Positions 33,872 to 46,189 of a stretch of 64,000 bases of DNA are shown here, in pieces; position 1 is the first letter of the stretch; each line of letters starts with the position of its first letter. The translations under genes and the position numbers were made by a program. Below the pieces are notes generated by a model that was not told the DNA's origin, ran no database searches, and worked only from the letters and a program-made list of their open reading frames with translations. Source of the DNA: Maniola hyperantus (Eukaryota; Arthropoda; Insecta; Lepidoptera; Nymphalidae); the NCBI RefSeq assembly GCF_902806685.2, contig NC_048539.1, forward strand, positions 7,824,501 through 7,888,500, given 5' to 3'.

Positions 33872-33983
33872 CTAAAAGAATATCAGCTGTTCGATTTTTG
33901 TTTTCAAAACTTAATTTAGAAAAATTACTATCGTTACGTAACAAGAAATCTGTTAAACAACAATCTATGTGAATTAAGGCCAT
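33872..33983 (-). CDS. Candidate first coding exon (38 residues) of an unrecognised host gene
   Basis: Minus strand. ATG at 33983-33981 in context TCAGAAATGG (purine at -3, G at +4). The frame runs 37 codons plus one base to a near-perfect donor TTAG|GTAAGT (exon ends 33872). The peptide begins MALIHIDCCLTDFLLRND and is rich in Asn/Leu/Cys with no membrane segment or signal peptide. I do not recognise the family. Codon use and composition differ from the AT noise around it, and no repeat family covers it. The frame stays open into the presumed intron, so the call depends on the donor. The next exon is not identifiable; the intron could extend to the BEL insertion or beyond it. Confidence 0.45.
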
Positions 33984-34950
33984 TTCTGATTTTGGCTTAC
34001 CAAACTGAATCAAAATTACCGTGAACTTACCACTTATAAGTTATTAATCACATCCCCAATTTATTATATCAAAATAAAACACCACTAACAACTTAAACAA
34101 ACAAGCATGGCCGCTTCACAAAAACAAATGTATCAATATCAAATCACCCTTTAAAATACAAAATACTCAAAATAGTAGCATGTACCTGTTAAAACAATAG
34201 TATTAATATAATTTTTAATTTGGAGGTATTATAGGGTAACTCGGATCCAACCGAGTTATTTACGTCAAATTTGTCTGACCTGTCAGAGTTCCAAATTCGT
34301 ATTCGCTACTGGGCCAGACTAAATTGGTGTGCTCTTTATTAGTCGACCGTAGAGCGAGACAGACCTAGTTCGTTCCTTTCGCTTTCGCTAGGGAAATGAA
34401 AGAGATAAATACTAAGCAAAAATCTAACTAGGGAATCCGATATTTTACGGCTTGTATGGTGTAGGCTGTAGGTGTATGTTACTTACATTAGCTGTTATGT
34501 TTTTAACTTAAATTAGTACTTTATAACAACAAAAAAAAAATAGCATTTGTGACGATCGAACCTTTGTATTTACGAATGTATTACGGAATTTATGTGAATA
34601 GTACCTACTTACGCTATATTATGCCAATTCTTAAAGGGAAGCCGATAGGAATCGTGTTATATTGACTCTTCGCCGCTGATAGGTAAGGTATCCTACTCAT
34701 AATCATAGTCATTGTTCGGGACACAAGTGTACCGAACACTCACCTGTGCGGCGTTAGCACTTTTCGCAGTTAATTAAGGCAGTGCACCACGAGCCGCGGC
34801 GCGAACTACACTTCCTATCATATCATATCATATGAATTTTTTGCAATAAAAAATTATGAATTATGAAGAAAATACAGTTTATTATCAGCTTATCAATTTT
34901 AGCAGTATCAACAAACCCCATACCTACATATTATCTTAATATATAATATG
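33984..34950. other. Putative upstream region of the 33.9-kb exon
   Basis: The minus strand holds gaagcggccatgc at about 34105, a possible 5' UTR or core promoter motif. 34700-34830 is more GC-rich (gttcgggacacaagtgtacc hairpin; gagccgcggcgcg). No repeat family recognised. Confidence 0.35.
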
Positions 34951-35113
34951 TACAGCTCAAACTACTGGACGGATCGGGCTGAGGCATGCAATTAGCTATT
35001 ATGACGTAGCTATCCACTAAGATAGGATTTTTGATAATTCAACCCCTAATGGTGTAAAATAGGGGTTTGAATTTTGTGTAGTCCGTGTGGGTGAAATAGC
35101 GAGCATAAGCTAG
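34951..35113 (+). mobile_element. Helitron-like family A, 5'-truncated
   Basis: Starts within gtacagctcaaactactgg, ends ataagctag at 35113, followed by T. Confidence 0.65.
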
Positions 35114-35567
35114 TTCCAATAATAAAATTTACGGACTATTTTATCTTCTTTTGATTGCCTTGGTTCAGTATATTCAGTATCTTGCATTAACAGGTAACTT
35201 ATCCACAGATATTACATGCCACGACACGAATATTCAAGATTTAAATTAAAAACTCGATAAAACATTCTTTAAAAAGATATCTCGGAGCATTTCCCTCCCT
35301 GTAACAATAACGAGCCCACAGCTGTCAGGGAGGTGGGTGGTCTGCAGGAAACAGTTTTTTCTGCCTCAGTTGAATACCCCTGAAATGTTTTATAACGCAG
35401 TTATTGTTTGGGTGGACTCAATCTGTGTTAAATCGTTGCAAATTTTGGATAAACCTACTCATACATAATAATATCTAGGTAGTAGGTACCTACTTCCTAT
35501 ACACAGGATCCATTTTATTTATATTTTTTATAATTTTTTAGTGTTTTACCTACACTTCAAGGAAATT

Positions 35568-35800
35568 ACTAAATAATTTAAATACATATCAAAAATTGCG
35601 TATCCGGCAGGAATCGAACCTGCATCTTCTGGGTTCGCGCCCGATGCCTTGACCAACTCGGCCACGGTTTCGCTTACCGCCAATGACGAAATTTGTGAAC
35701 CGTGGCCGAGATGGTCAAGGCATCGGGCGCGAACCCAGAAGATGCAGGTTCGATTCCTGCTGGTTACGCAATTTTTGATATGTATTTAAAATTATTTAGT
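35568..35800. repeat. Palindromic element with two tRNA-like arms
   Basis: The outer ends (actaaataattta.../...aattatttagt) and the whole arms are inverted repeats of about 103 bp around a ~27-bp spacer. Each arm contains a tRNA-like segment: in the right arm (about 35698-35768) a GCC/GGC D-stem, a T-arm gcagg-ttcgatt-cctgc and box B ggttcgattcc. The acceptor stem is imperfect (about 5 of 7 pairs) and the anticodon arm is poor, so these are pseudo-tRNAs. The D-arm gtggccgagatggtcaaggc looks Ser/Leu-like. Confidence 0.8.
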
Positions 35801-35918
35801 CCATTTTATTTAAGCAAGGATTGGCTAAGTCACGACTAAGAATTAATTAAATGGAGAGCTTAGTTCGGTAAGAATCCTCCCTGAAGAAGAGACTTTCAAT
35901 CCTCCCTGTTTATCATTT

Positions 35919-36216
35919 GGTCTAACTACACATGCGCTTTCATCTTGCGTTACATGAATGCGTTAACTTCCCAGACGTATGCCTACGCGCTGCCTCATGT
36001 TCGCTGGCAATAGCCCATGCATCAAACCCTGTGATACGCAGTATAACGGAGGCAATCTCTTGCATCCTCATCCTCGTCAGTGGCGCATACGCAACACGCG
36101 TTAAATACGCGTAGACCGTAGACGCCTAAGCTACTCTGCATGCTTCGGCATCATACAGGACACCTACCTCTATGCAAGTTTCTACGCAAGTCAAAGCGCA
36201 ACAGTGTAATTAGACC
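35919..36216. mobile_element. MITE with ggtcta...tagacc termini
   Basis: The left end ggtctaactacac and right end gtgtaattagacc are inverted repeats; similarity extends inward through the gcgcttt words. The interior is rich in tacgc/tgcg words. 298 bp, no coding capacity; the short frame at 35932 is composition only. Confidence 0.65.
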
Positions 36217-38152
36217 TGTAATTTAAAAAAGACTTTCATTAATTTCAGTTTACAAGGTTTAATATTGACATGGGCGGTTACTGATAAGACATTTACAATG
36301 ATATAAGTATTAATAAATGTAAGTGTCGTTAATGATGGATACGTAATGCACCATATTGATTCATTTCGTAGCTCCATAGTACACAGGTATTGTACTACGA
36401 AAACGAATTAATGATGATAAAATATAAAATTGAGTAAACAATTAGCTTACACATCTATAAATATAATTAAATAAAGTAAATTAAATCTATAACCTTATAA
36501 ATGCTACCAACCCTAGAAAGGCAACTGTGCCAAACTAAAATTCTAAGTTCAAAATACTAGTAGCTGCCAGATCTTGGACTTGTTAATACTTTTTGAGAGG
36601 TCTTCAAAAGGCGTTTGAGCATCCGGGTCACACTGATCCGGGGTCTTCACCCCAAAAGGCACAAAAATGAAGCCTCAATAAATATTAACTAATATACAGC
36701 AAATAAACCCCTATTGAGGTTAGGTTTTTTTTAAATATTTCTGAAGTGGTAAGTCCATAAAAGTTTTTAGAAATACGTAGATGCCATAGGCGCCATTTTT
36801 AAATTTTTTTTTCAAGTCTTGAAGTTTTATTACTACTGCGCTCGAACAATAATTTTAAACTTTCGATAAAATTTTAGTCATGTTCCCTAATGCCTAGGTA
36901 AACCGTTATTTTTAGGCAATAGTTGAACTTATGGTTACTAATTACCACGAAAAAAATGTCCAAAAACGTCCTACAGAAAAAGAAAAAAAAGAAAAACCAC
37001 TGACGGATGAAAATTATGAAAAAATCATTAAAAAATTCATATCTCCTAAACTATTGAAAATCGCTGAACATACATGGGGGTGATTTGGATATTCCTTAAT
37101 ATAAGGTATTCAATTTTTTTCTTTTAGAAGTCACATCTCCGGCCATCCTGTATTTAAGCCAATATGAAAAAGAGAAAGGCTCGTGCTCGTACATTTTTTG
37201 CATATAATTTTAGAGAAGATTTATTAAAAAACTTCAAAGGTAATTAACTGGATACAGTCAAAACTTTCATTATATTAATACCAGATAGACATAAACATAA
37301 ACCTAACTTGTGGGCGCGAATCAAAAGCATATAATTTGGGAATTCGACAATTCTGTGTCACGGACGCAATACAAATCACGCATTCCAAATCAAACTTTCG
37401 GATTAGTTTAGAAATTCCATCTCGGCTTTGTTCGGCAAATAAATATTTACTCATCTGGTATATACAAAGGGTAAATAAATTAAGTCAACAGCTTTTCCAT
37501 TATTAGAATGTTTAATTACCTATTTATACATAGTTAAGTATTATTTATTGGTAGATAACTCCTTGAAATAATATTTCCTAAACCGCTGCCGTTGCCCACT
37601 CCCTTGGCTTTTCTCGTTATCTCCGAAGTCTACAAAAAGAAAAATCTGAAATTATTAGAGGTATTATAAGTATTGATGATAGAGTTTTAAGTATATTAAC
37701 TTTACAGGAAATATAAAACAAAGTCACTAAATGGGCGCTATTTTTTTTTTTTTAGAATTCAGCAATAAACTTTTACAAACATCAAATAAAAGGGATTTGT
37801 TTTTTGAGATGATAACACCAAACACCGAACTATTTGTGTGTTTCTTGCCAAACTACGGAACTCTCGCTGGACCAGACTGAATTGTACTTAGCTGGTATTT
37901 CTGGTAGGCAAAGGACTAAAGGTTTGGCAAAGATCTTAGGAGATAAATAGGACGGAAGTCTGCAACGCCAACGAATTACCTACTACCTAAACACTAACCA
38001 ACCTAAGTACTTACCTACTACATACAAATGAAATTAGTTATACAAGTAGGTATTGTTTATTCTTTTCAATCCTCTTATATTTTTTAAGCAGGCTGTGGAG
38101 TAGTAATAAAGTCAGGCAAATAAACTCTGTCATAATATTAAAATAAGATGTA
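36217..38152. other. AT-rich stretch, possible unclassified repeat at 36560-37160
   Basis: A gcatccgggtcacactgatc block and a tcacatctccggccatcctg end look transposon-like but I could not pair the ends. No coding call. Confidence 0.35.
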
Positions 38153-38341
38153 CTAAGGCCCCTATCCCACTGGCGTTATGCAAGCGTTAGCGTTTCTTCA
38201 ATGTCTGCGCAGCGACAACGTCGCGTTAACGCGCCGTCAACGTTGAGAATCTCTAATGGCAACTGGCAGCCGTTCGCAACGCTGCGCAGACGTTGGACAA
38301 ACGCCAACGCTCGCATAACGCCAGTGGGATAGGGGCCTTAG
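38153..38341. mobile_element. MITE with ~60-bp TIR, ctaaggcccctatcccactg
   Basis: The left end ctaaggcccctatcccactg is exactly mirrored at the right end, and the arms continue through ggcgttatg and the gtctgcgcagcg word with few mismatches. GC-rich relative to its flanks. Target duplication ambiguous. Confidence 0.85.
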
Positions 38342-39724
38342 TTAGATAGTTTCATTGTAAGTCAAGAAATGAAGTTAATGAATTCAATGCAGATTTCCAG
38401 ACCAAATAAGGTAGGTAGGTACATCAAAGCACATTACTCAATAAAATCTAGAAATAGTTAGTTAATTAAACTTGATATTGTATTTTAATAAATCACCTCA
38501 GTTTCCAAGATCAGATTGTTTAAAGTTTTAAAACATTACCGCGCATTAGAAAACATTGGTTTTAAATCTACATGAGCTCCAAATTGTGACTATAATACAT
38601 CGTAGTTAGGTATTTTATTTAAAATGAAAATGCAAAATGATTTTAGTTTAACGTAGAATTTTCCTCAACTTCGTTTAATTCGAATATATTATGTTAATAT
38701 TCGCCTATAGTTTCGTAACTCTAGTTAAATATTCGAAATATGCCTTTACGCCGTAAGCCTCGCTAAGCGACAGTGTAAATATGTATACTTAGTTTAAAGC
38801 TACTCGTACACTAAAAGGTTTCTGGAAAACTCGAACAAGAGATAGATTCAGTCAATAACACTGATTTATTAAGGCCAGGCAAACAGCTATAAATCAAACT
38901 CGGGCGTGGCAGCGTAGCCCTGCACTAGCTTATGATATTGCAAATAAACTTGCAATCTACGTCAATAATTCACTAATTACGTATAAAAAGTTTTTAATAT
39001 TATTTCATTTGTTTGTTATTACCTAGTACTATTTTTATTTATACTTTATTGCACACAACACAAGTAAACTACAACTTATCTAAGAGTCGACACAATATTT
39101 CTTCAGAACCACTCTAGAACGCACGGTACGCAAGTCCACTGGTTAAAAACTGGTATAATAATATAATAATTATTAGTCATCAAAATCGAGTAGGAGTCAT
39201 GTGTAACATTATCAGCAATAGTTAGTTGCATTAGGCATATCGAAGAAGTATGATGACTAGAAGTTGTTCGTTTGTGATCATTAGAAGTTTGCTCGCTGTT
39301 GTGACCTTTGCTAACATATTATTATCATAGCTAATTCACTCTATTTTACGGTGCACCTGCGAAGTAATATTACTCACATTTTCAGAACCCACTAAAAATG
39401 TGTCTTGAAAAAAATGCGGCTCTTGCAGATCTCGCAGTCGTATTCGTCCAAAATATAGACGTGTCTTATGGTTTGAACTTTGTCTTACTTGTATTTGTAA
39501 CTTAAAATCAAAAGAATTAAATCAGTAATTTTGGTATAAACTCTTGTGTTAATTTATCACGACCTTGGTAGACTAAAGAACACAGCGCTTGTAAGTTGAA
39601 TTCACCGCTAAAACCCCACCTGGCCCATCTCCTAAATTATGAAATCATTTTATTTTATTTTACGTGGTATAATTTTTATTTGATTAAACTAAGCTTAAAG
39701 TTTATGAGCACAAACTTTAGTTAA
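38342..39724. other. AT-rich intergenic stretch
   Basis: Nothing recognised. Confidence 0.5.
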
Positions 39725-39835
39725 ATTGTTGGCGGAATAGGTACAAGAAAAGTACAACGGGTAAGGTTTAAATCGTCAACCTTTCGATTTCAGTCCGCTC
39801 CTTGACCATTGAGCTATTGAGGCTTATTTAAATCG
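39725..39835 (-). repeat. SINE family 3 fragment (tRNA head)
   Basis: Reverse copy of the head at 41541: gtcaacctttcgatttcagt and ctccttgaccattgagctat match in inverse orientation. Confidence 0.65.
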
Positions 39836-39874
39836 ACTTACCTTACATTTTATTAATCGAAGACCTTACAGTTA

Positions 39875-40124
39875 TCTAAATATATAAAAGGAAAAGGTGA
39901 CTGACTGACTGACTGACTGACTGACTGAATGACTGACTGACTGACTGATCTATCAACGCACAGCTCAAACTACTGGACGGATCGGGCTGAAATTTGGCAT
40001 GCAGATAGCTATTATGACGTAGGCATCCGCTAAGAAAGGATTAAGAAAATTCAACTCCTAAGGGGGTGAAAAAGGGTTTTGAAATTTTGTAGTCCACGCG
40101 GACGAAGTCGCGAGCATTAGCTAG
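39875..40124 (+). mobile_element. Helitron-like family A, full length with expanded (CTGA)n
   Basis: Starts TCTAAATATATAAAAGG after A and ends CTAG before T. The CTGA tract (39898-39948) is expanded. The subterminal hairpin is intact. The best-preserved copy in the window. Confidence 0.8.
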
Positions 40125-40912
40125 TGTAAGTATAAGTACATAAACTTAAGCAAGCTATGACGTAAGGCGCGTATTAGCTACAGAATTCCAAGAGGATAAA
40201 AAATAAAAATATTATGTTCTTGCTTTCATACGTGGTCTAAATTTCAGAAAATAACAATGAAAAACAGAGATGAATGGCAGCGATTAATTTCGACCCTTCT
40301 TATTGCCTAAAGGTAGGTTTACATTACAATTTGTAACATGTTGCCATCTACATACTTCGATAAACATTTTGTTATTCGTTTTAAATAAAAGCTCAATAAA
40401 ACCCACGGAACAAAAACAGAGTTGCCTATTTTAGGCATACAAAACTGATTAAAAAAGTAAAATAAGTATTCAAGGAAAACAAATTGAAAACACACTTGGG
40501 TGCTTTAGAAGATTTGATGGTGTTGTGTGTTGGTATTTGACGGAGTAGGTATATTGCTTAATTTTCCTGCTTCTTTAGTAGTGAAAGGGTGGGCGGTGCA
40601 TTTCGCATTCTGCACCTTGTACCACAATATATTATATTTTTATGTAGATCTGTTGTGTAGGCAGATTATAGCGGATTAAGTTTGTGGTTCCTTGCATATC
40701 ATGGACTTTCGCAAAGGAACGACTGCTTCTATCCAAATAAAATATACTTAAGTAGGTAAGTATTCGTTAACTTTTTACTAACGCAATGAATAGTAAAAAA
40801 TAGGATTTTATAATCTTCTGCCTAAAACTTAGTTCAAGAGATAGAAATTGCATTCCATCATTGATTATGGTAGATATCTACAAGCGAAATATTACCATAA
40901 TAATGATCAGAA
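40125..40912. other. AT-rich, upstream of the 40.9-kb promoter
   Basis: No repeat family recognised; may hold upstream control sequence of the promoter at 40913. Confidence 0.35.
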
Positions 40913-40950
40913 TATATAAATGCTTTGTTTTTAGCGTTCGTTTCAGCCAA
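40913..40950 (+). promoter_or_regulatory. Core promoter: TATA box and initiator
   Basis: TATATAAA at 40913-40920 and initiator TTTCAGCC with the A at 40945, giving TATAAA to start spacing of 30 nt, the canonical distance. A short 5' UTR and an ATG with donor follow directly. Confidence 0.6.
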
Positions 40951-40961
40951 AACTTACCAAA

Positions 40962-40968
40962 ATGAAAG
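40962..40968 (+). CDS. Candidate 7-nt coding part of a first exon (ATG AAA G | GTAAAT)
   Basis: The putative transcript from 40945 has a 17-nt UTR (ending aaaacttaccaaa), then ATG AAA G and a donor AAAG|GTAAAT at 40968/40969. A first exon that codes only the first two or three residues, followed by a phase-1 intron, is the classic layout of insect cuticular-protein and other small secreted-protein genes. I found no matching signal-peptide exon downstream on the plus strand; the next kilobases are SINE and RTE insertions, so the gene may be broken or have a long intron. Confidence 0.45.
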
Positions 40969-41540
40969 GTAAATCGTTTTTAATCTCGACCCTGATCGAG
41001 CATTTTAAGTGCTGTCATACTTTGGGCGGTTCTGTCATAGATAAAACGAGTGAAAAAGGCAGGAACGTTTTAATCACCTCTTTGATGCAGTGGAGTGTCC
41101 TATTGCCTTAGAGGATGGCTCTGCATTAGATTACTGGGTCATATCTGGGTCATGGAATTTATAATTTCTAAATTGTCTCAGAGTTTATCTTAATTGGAAC
41201 CCAGATCCCACCCATATCTAAGCTAGCCCATTTAGTCACCATTCGATACCCGACTTGCGCCGCCGAGCGCCGAAGTTTGCAAAACCTGAACTGTAAAACT
41301 CAAGAAGCAGTAAAATAATAATAATAATATTATGGTTTTAAATAAAGCCCATCCATGCCCGAACGCTATAGGTACTTAATAAGTTGTGATGACAGATTTA
41401 CGCGTCGGTATCGACTAGCGGCAGCTGCGTTTTGCATCGTGAATTTTATGAGCGATTTCCTCACGGAACAATTGAACTGAAAAATCCTAGGGTGAGCCCA
41501 CACTCACAGCCTGATTTTTTTCGCTGATCCCGATCATGTA
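40969..41540. other. Possible intron or intergenic, with a SINE family 2 remnant
   Basis: ggaatttataatttctaaat at about 41155-41175 is a fragment of SINE family 2. No acceptor with a following open hydrophobic frame was found. Confidence 0.35.
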
Positions 41541-41711
41541 TCCTCAATAGCTCAACCGGTAAAGGAGTGGACTGAAAACCGAAAGGTCGACGGTTCAAAC
41601 CCTGCCCGTTGCACTATTGTCGTACCTACTCCTAGCACAAGTCTGACGCTTAGTTGGAGAGGAAAGGGCAATATTAGTCATTTAATATGGCTAATATTCT
41701 TTTTAAAAAAA
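41541..41711 (+). repeat. SINE family 3 (tRNA-Phe-like head)
   Basis: The head (41541-41615) has box A tagctcaaccgg and box B ggttcaaaccc. Its anticodon-loop-like ctgaaaa would read GAA, suggesting Phe origin. The body (gcactattgtcgtacctact) and tail (ggctaatattctttttaaaa) match the copy at 59131. Confidence 0.75.
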
Positions 41712-42129
41712 TGTATCGTTAAGCACGCAAACTTTGAACGTTCATTTTAGTAAATTATTACCAATTTGGTGTAGGCTACGTTGTTACCCTAGAACAAGCA
41801 AAGTCAAATAATAATTTAACCAAATAAATTATTATACGAATACCTACGTATCCCTGAGTGCGTGCGTCTACTTCACACTTGCCGGTTTATTTCTTATTTG
41901 GACTACATTTACAATAAAGTAGGTAAGTACTAAGTACGTAAGTATTAAATGCGAGTAAAATCATGCTTGCGAATACGACAATGTAAAGTTAATTATACCA
42001 TCAGAAATTCACTGAAAACATTGAAAAGACGTAAAAGCTTATCTAACAAGGTAAAAGCATTTTCAAATTAATTTCATTCTAAATTAAACGCGATAAAGAG
42101 TAGGTAGTACAAAACATAAGTATGTCATC
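41712..42129. other. AT-rich intergenic stretch
   Basis: Nothing recognised. Confidence 0.5.
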
Positions 42130-42250
42130 ATCATCATCATGATCAACCCATCACCGGCCCACTATTGAGGACATGTCTCCTCTCAGAATGAGAAGGGTGT
42201 AGGCCATATTCTATTCGACTTAGGTTGAAGTTCAACATGTTAACTGATGT
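42130..42250 (-). repeat. SINE family 1 3' fragment
   Basis: Minus strand: end of the SINE (gggttgatcatgatg tail and ctcattctgagaggagac), 5'-truncated. Confidence 0.6.
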
Positions 42251-42464
42251 TTAAGTAATGACCGGTCAATACCTGGCCGTTGTTTAAAGAATCGTTTGAG
42301 TAAGTAAATATTTTATTGTTCACCACGTTTTGTATTATACCATGGTTACTATACTAAATCGGATGATCACCATCTGTTCAGAGCTATGTTAATGCTAAAA
42401 GGCAACGCAGAGGTCACATGAACATAAGTTCTATTCGATTTAAATATATTGCAATATTGTTCAT

Positions 42465-42950
42465 GAGTTCATCATCAGCTTGTGGACGTCCCCTAAAGAG
42501 CGCCACCACACCCGGTCCTCGGCCTTCCTCATCCAGCCACTTCCCGCCAGCCTCTTTATATCGTCGGTCCATCTTGCTGGAGGGCGTTCTATACTACGCT
42601 TGCGGTCTCCACTCAAGGACTTTCCAGCTCCAACGGCCATCTCCTTTACGACAGGCATGACCTGCCCACTGCCACTTCAGCTTGCTAATAGTTTGGGCTA
42701 TGTCAGTGACCTTGGTTCTCCTGCGGATCTCCTCATTTCGGATCTCATCCCTCGACGAAACTCCTCACATAGCCCTCTCAGTAGCTCGCTGAGCGAACTT
42801 GAATTTGTAAACAAGGCCGTTTGTCAGTGTCCACGTTTCAGCACCATAGGTGAGGACGGGAAGTACAAACTGGTTAAAGACTTTCGTCTTCAGGCACTGA
42901 GGAATTTACGAAAGCTGCCCAACCTAGCTAAATTCTTTTGTTGACTTCCT
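42465..42950 (-). pseudogene. RTE LINE 3' end, longer copy
   Basis: Conceptual translation on the minus strand gives, with frameshifts, the RTE C-terminal region: LTYGAETWTLTNGL-like, FAQRATERAM, KVTDIAQTISKLKWQWAGH and KVLEWRP. The 3' end carries short atgatgaa words. At least one internal stop or frameshift near 42580-42600. Overlapping plus-strand frames are shadows. Confidence 0.75.
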
Positions 42951-43401
42951 CGTCGAAATTGCTTCTACCTAATTGATTAAGTAAGTATATATCATTCTTT
43001 TCAAAAATATATTTCGAGGTCACTCATGAAATAGTTGCTCTTCAAAAGTTGCTGGTCAAAAGATAAACTCTTTCTAAGTACAATAATTATTTATTTGTTA
43101 TCAAAATACCTACTTATCAAAGCGGTCCAATTCACTAGATAATAGTCTCAAAACATGTTTTTGACACGAGGTTTACGTTTGGGGACTTACCTTAATTACA
43201 AAGCTGTCCCGTAGATTATCTTCATTCTGTTTCACTTAAATGCTGCGCAATTACTAAATTATCAATTTAGTTATTTTAAATTAAATGGGAAATCGCTTCA
43301 CTAGAGAGTTAAAAATAGACGGAAGAAGTTAAAATGGCGCGTGAGGAGTTAAATTTTACGCGTTATACATACTTTTATCATTAATTTATAGAACAAACCT
43401 A
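42951..43401. other. AT-rich intergenic stretch
   Basis: Nothing recognised. Confidence 0.5.
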
Positions 43402-43615
43402 CTAGATGACGCCCGCAACTTCGTCTGCGTGGATTTAGATTTTTTGAATCCCGTGGGGACTCGGACCAAAAATTCAGGGGGGTAGCATTATTCATACCTG
43501 GGATGCAAGCTATCTCTCTACTTACCATATCAAAATCGGTCAAATTGATGGGCTATGAAAGTAGATAAAGATACACACTTTCGAATTTATGAAATTAAAA
43601 AGTAGTAGGTATGGA
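43402..43615 (-). mobile_element. Helitron-like family B, diverged
   Basis: CTAG at 43402-43405, cgcaacttcgtctgcgtgg hairpin, and atgga (reverse of TCCAT) at 43611-43615. Confidence 0.65.
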
Positions 43616-44094
43616 TTCTTCTTTTGGTGCCGTTGCTTTTGCGGCAGAGCCTGATTATGCGCAGATTGGTAGATAGAATTCGACAACTGAATCTGAACTG
43701 ATCCGAATGAACTGATCCGATTCGTGAAAAATATTAACTCCTCTAAGTATATTGAAGCCACAAATTCAACTGCAAAATAAACTTATTCCTTGAATTTAGC
43801 CTACCTCGCACATCGTGAGATCCTAGTTCATCTGATTATGTTTTCCATAATAACCAAACTGCTGAAAAAATCAGTAATAGGTATAATATCCCTAATATTA
43901 TATTACTTACTGGTTTTTCCCGGAGTTTGGTAGATAAAATACATCTGCTCGTAATAAAAAAACAATACAAACCTATTACAAGACAGAAGATATCATTATG
44001 TCTCCAGAAACGATCCATAACGATAACGAGGCAAAGGTCCATCCACTGTATCATATACTTTAAGAGATAAATTCTTTCAGGTTTCTCGGAAAGC

Positions 44095-44380
44095 GCACTA
44101 ACGATTTGGGTGAAATTTCGTAGGTATTTAGATAATGGTGTACTTTCCACGTTTATCTATGTACATAGACTATAGACTCACTCTTGAGTTCCCGCGAGCC
44201 GAATAACCTGAATGGTTTTCCGGAAATGGCTTTAACAATTTGGATGAAATTTTGTATTTAGATAATGTTTTACTTTCCACGTTTATCTAAATACAGACTC
44301 ACGCTTGAGTTCCTGCGGGCATTCAGGATTCCCGGAAATGGCTTTAAAAATTTGAATGAAATTTTGTATTTAGTGCAGGT
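44095..44380. repeat. Tandem repeat, ~115-120 bp unit, 2.4 copies
   Basis: Three successive blocks share a cggaaatggctttaa... start, atttggatgaaattt, tactttccacgtttatcta and actcacgcttgagttcc. The first copy is longest and most diverged; the third is truncated near 44375. Confidence 0.75.
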
Positions 44381-45410
<1,030 letters not shown>

Positions 45411-45629
45411 TTTTTTAATACAATAAAACTTAAGGCTAGCCTTATCTAATTACTACATATTTAAAAAATAAGATATATTACGTATTATAGGTAGTAGGTA
45501 CGTATCTAAAGTAAAGACATAAAACTAGGCGACATTTGTAGTGTTCTATATCCTCTTCTACTCTCGACTCTCGTGCGTTTAGTTAGGTATATTATCTTCT
45601 GTCAACTCATCAACAAGCACGAATTTATA

Positions 45630-45805
45630 CGCCATAGCTGATCCCCGCGGCTTCGCCCGCGTAGATTTAGGTTTTTAAAGATCCCGTATAGCCTATGTCA
45701 CTCAGGAATAATGTAGCTTTCTACTGGTGAAAGAATTTTTAAAATCGGTTCAGTAGTTCTAAAGATTACCCCCTACAAACAAACAACGACATAACGGGCC
45801 GTGCA
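45630..45805 (+). repeat. Family D repeat
   Basis: Starts agctgatccccgcggcttcg, contains gcctatgtcactcagg, aatcggttcagtagttct and ends with acaaacaaacaacga. Confidence 0.6.
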
Positions 45806-46189
45806 GCAGAAATCGTAATATTTTAATTTCGCCATAACTTCAAAACCAAACGTCCAATTTTAATCATTCAAAGACCAAATATTATCTCCATAAACTGTTC
45901 TTAGTGATGAAATCATTTATTTTGATAAGGATTAATAGCATGAGTAAAATAAACGCGTTTAAATGTAGTCCAAAAAAAATTCAAGATTTTTAAATAAAAA
46001 AATGGTTGCTGTGCCTCACTCGACATAGATGGGTATAGTGTGTCGCGGACTTTTTTGTAGATATTTATAAGATCTACAATTAATTAGAACATTTTATGGT
46101 TCTATCTTTTATAGTTTAGGCAGCGTACGCAAAATAAGTAACTTTTCTGGTTGATTTTTTACACCTTGTGTCCGAAAAACCCAAATATC

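Noticed and set aside
35698..35768. Functional tRNA gene
   Set aside because: The acceptor stem has about two mismatches, the anticodon arm does not pair well, and the segment is duplicated inverted; a tRNA-like repeat arm is the safer call.
43836..44150. 104-codon minus-strand frame with hydrophobic stretches
   Set aside because: Its N-terminal end lies in a tandem repeat, no splice or promoter signals were found, and no receptor family was recognisable; kept only as a remark under the tandem repeat.
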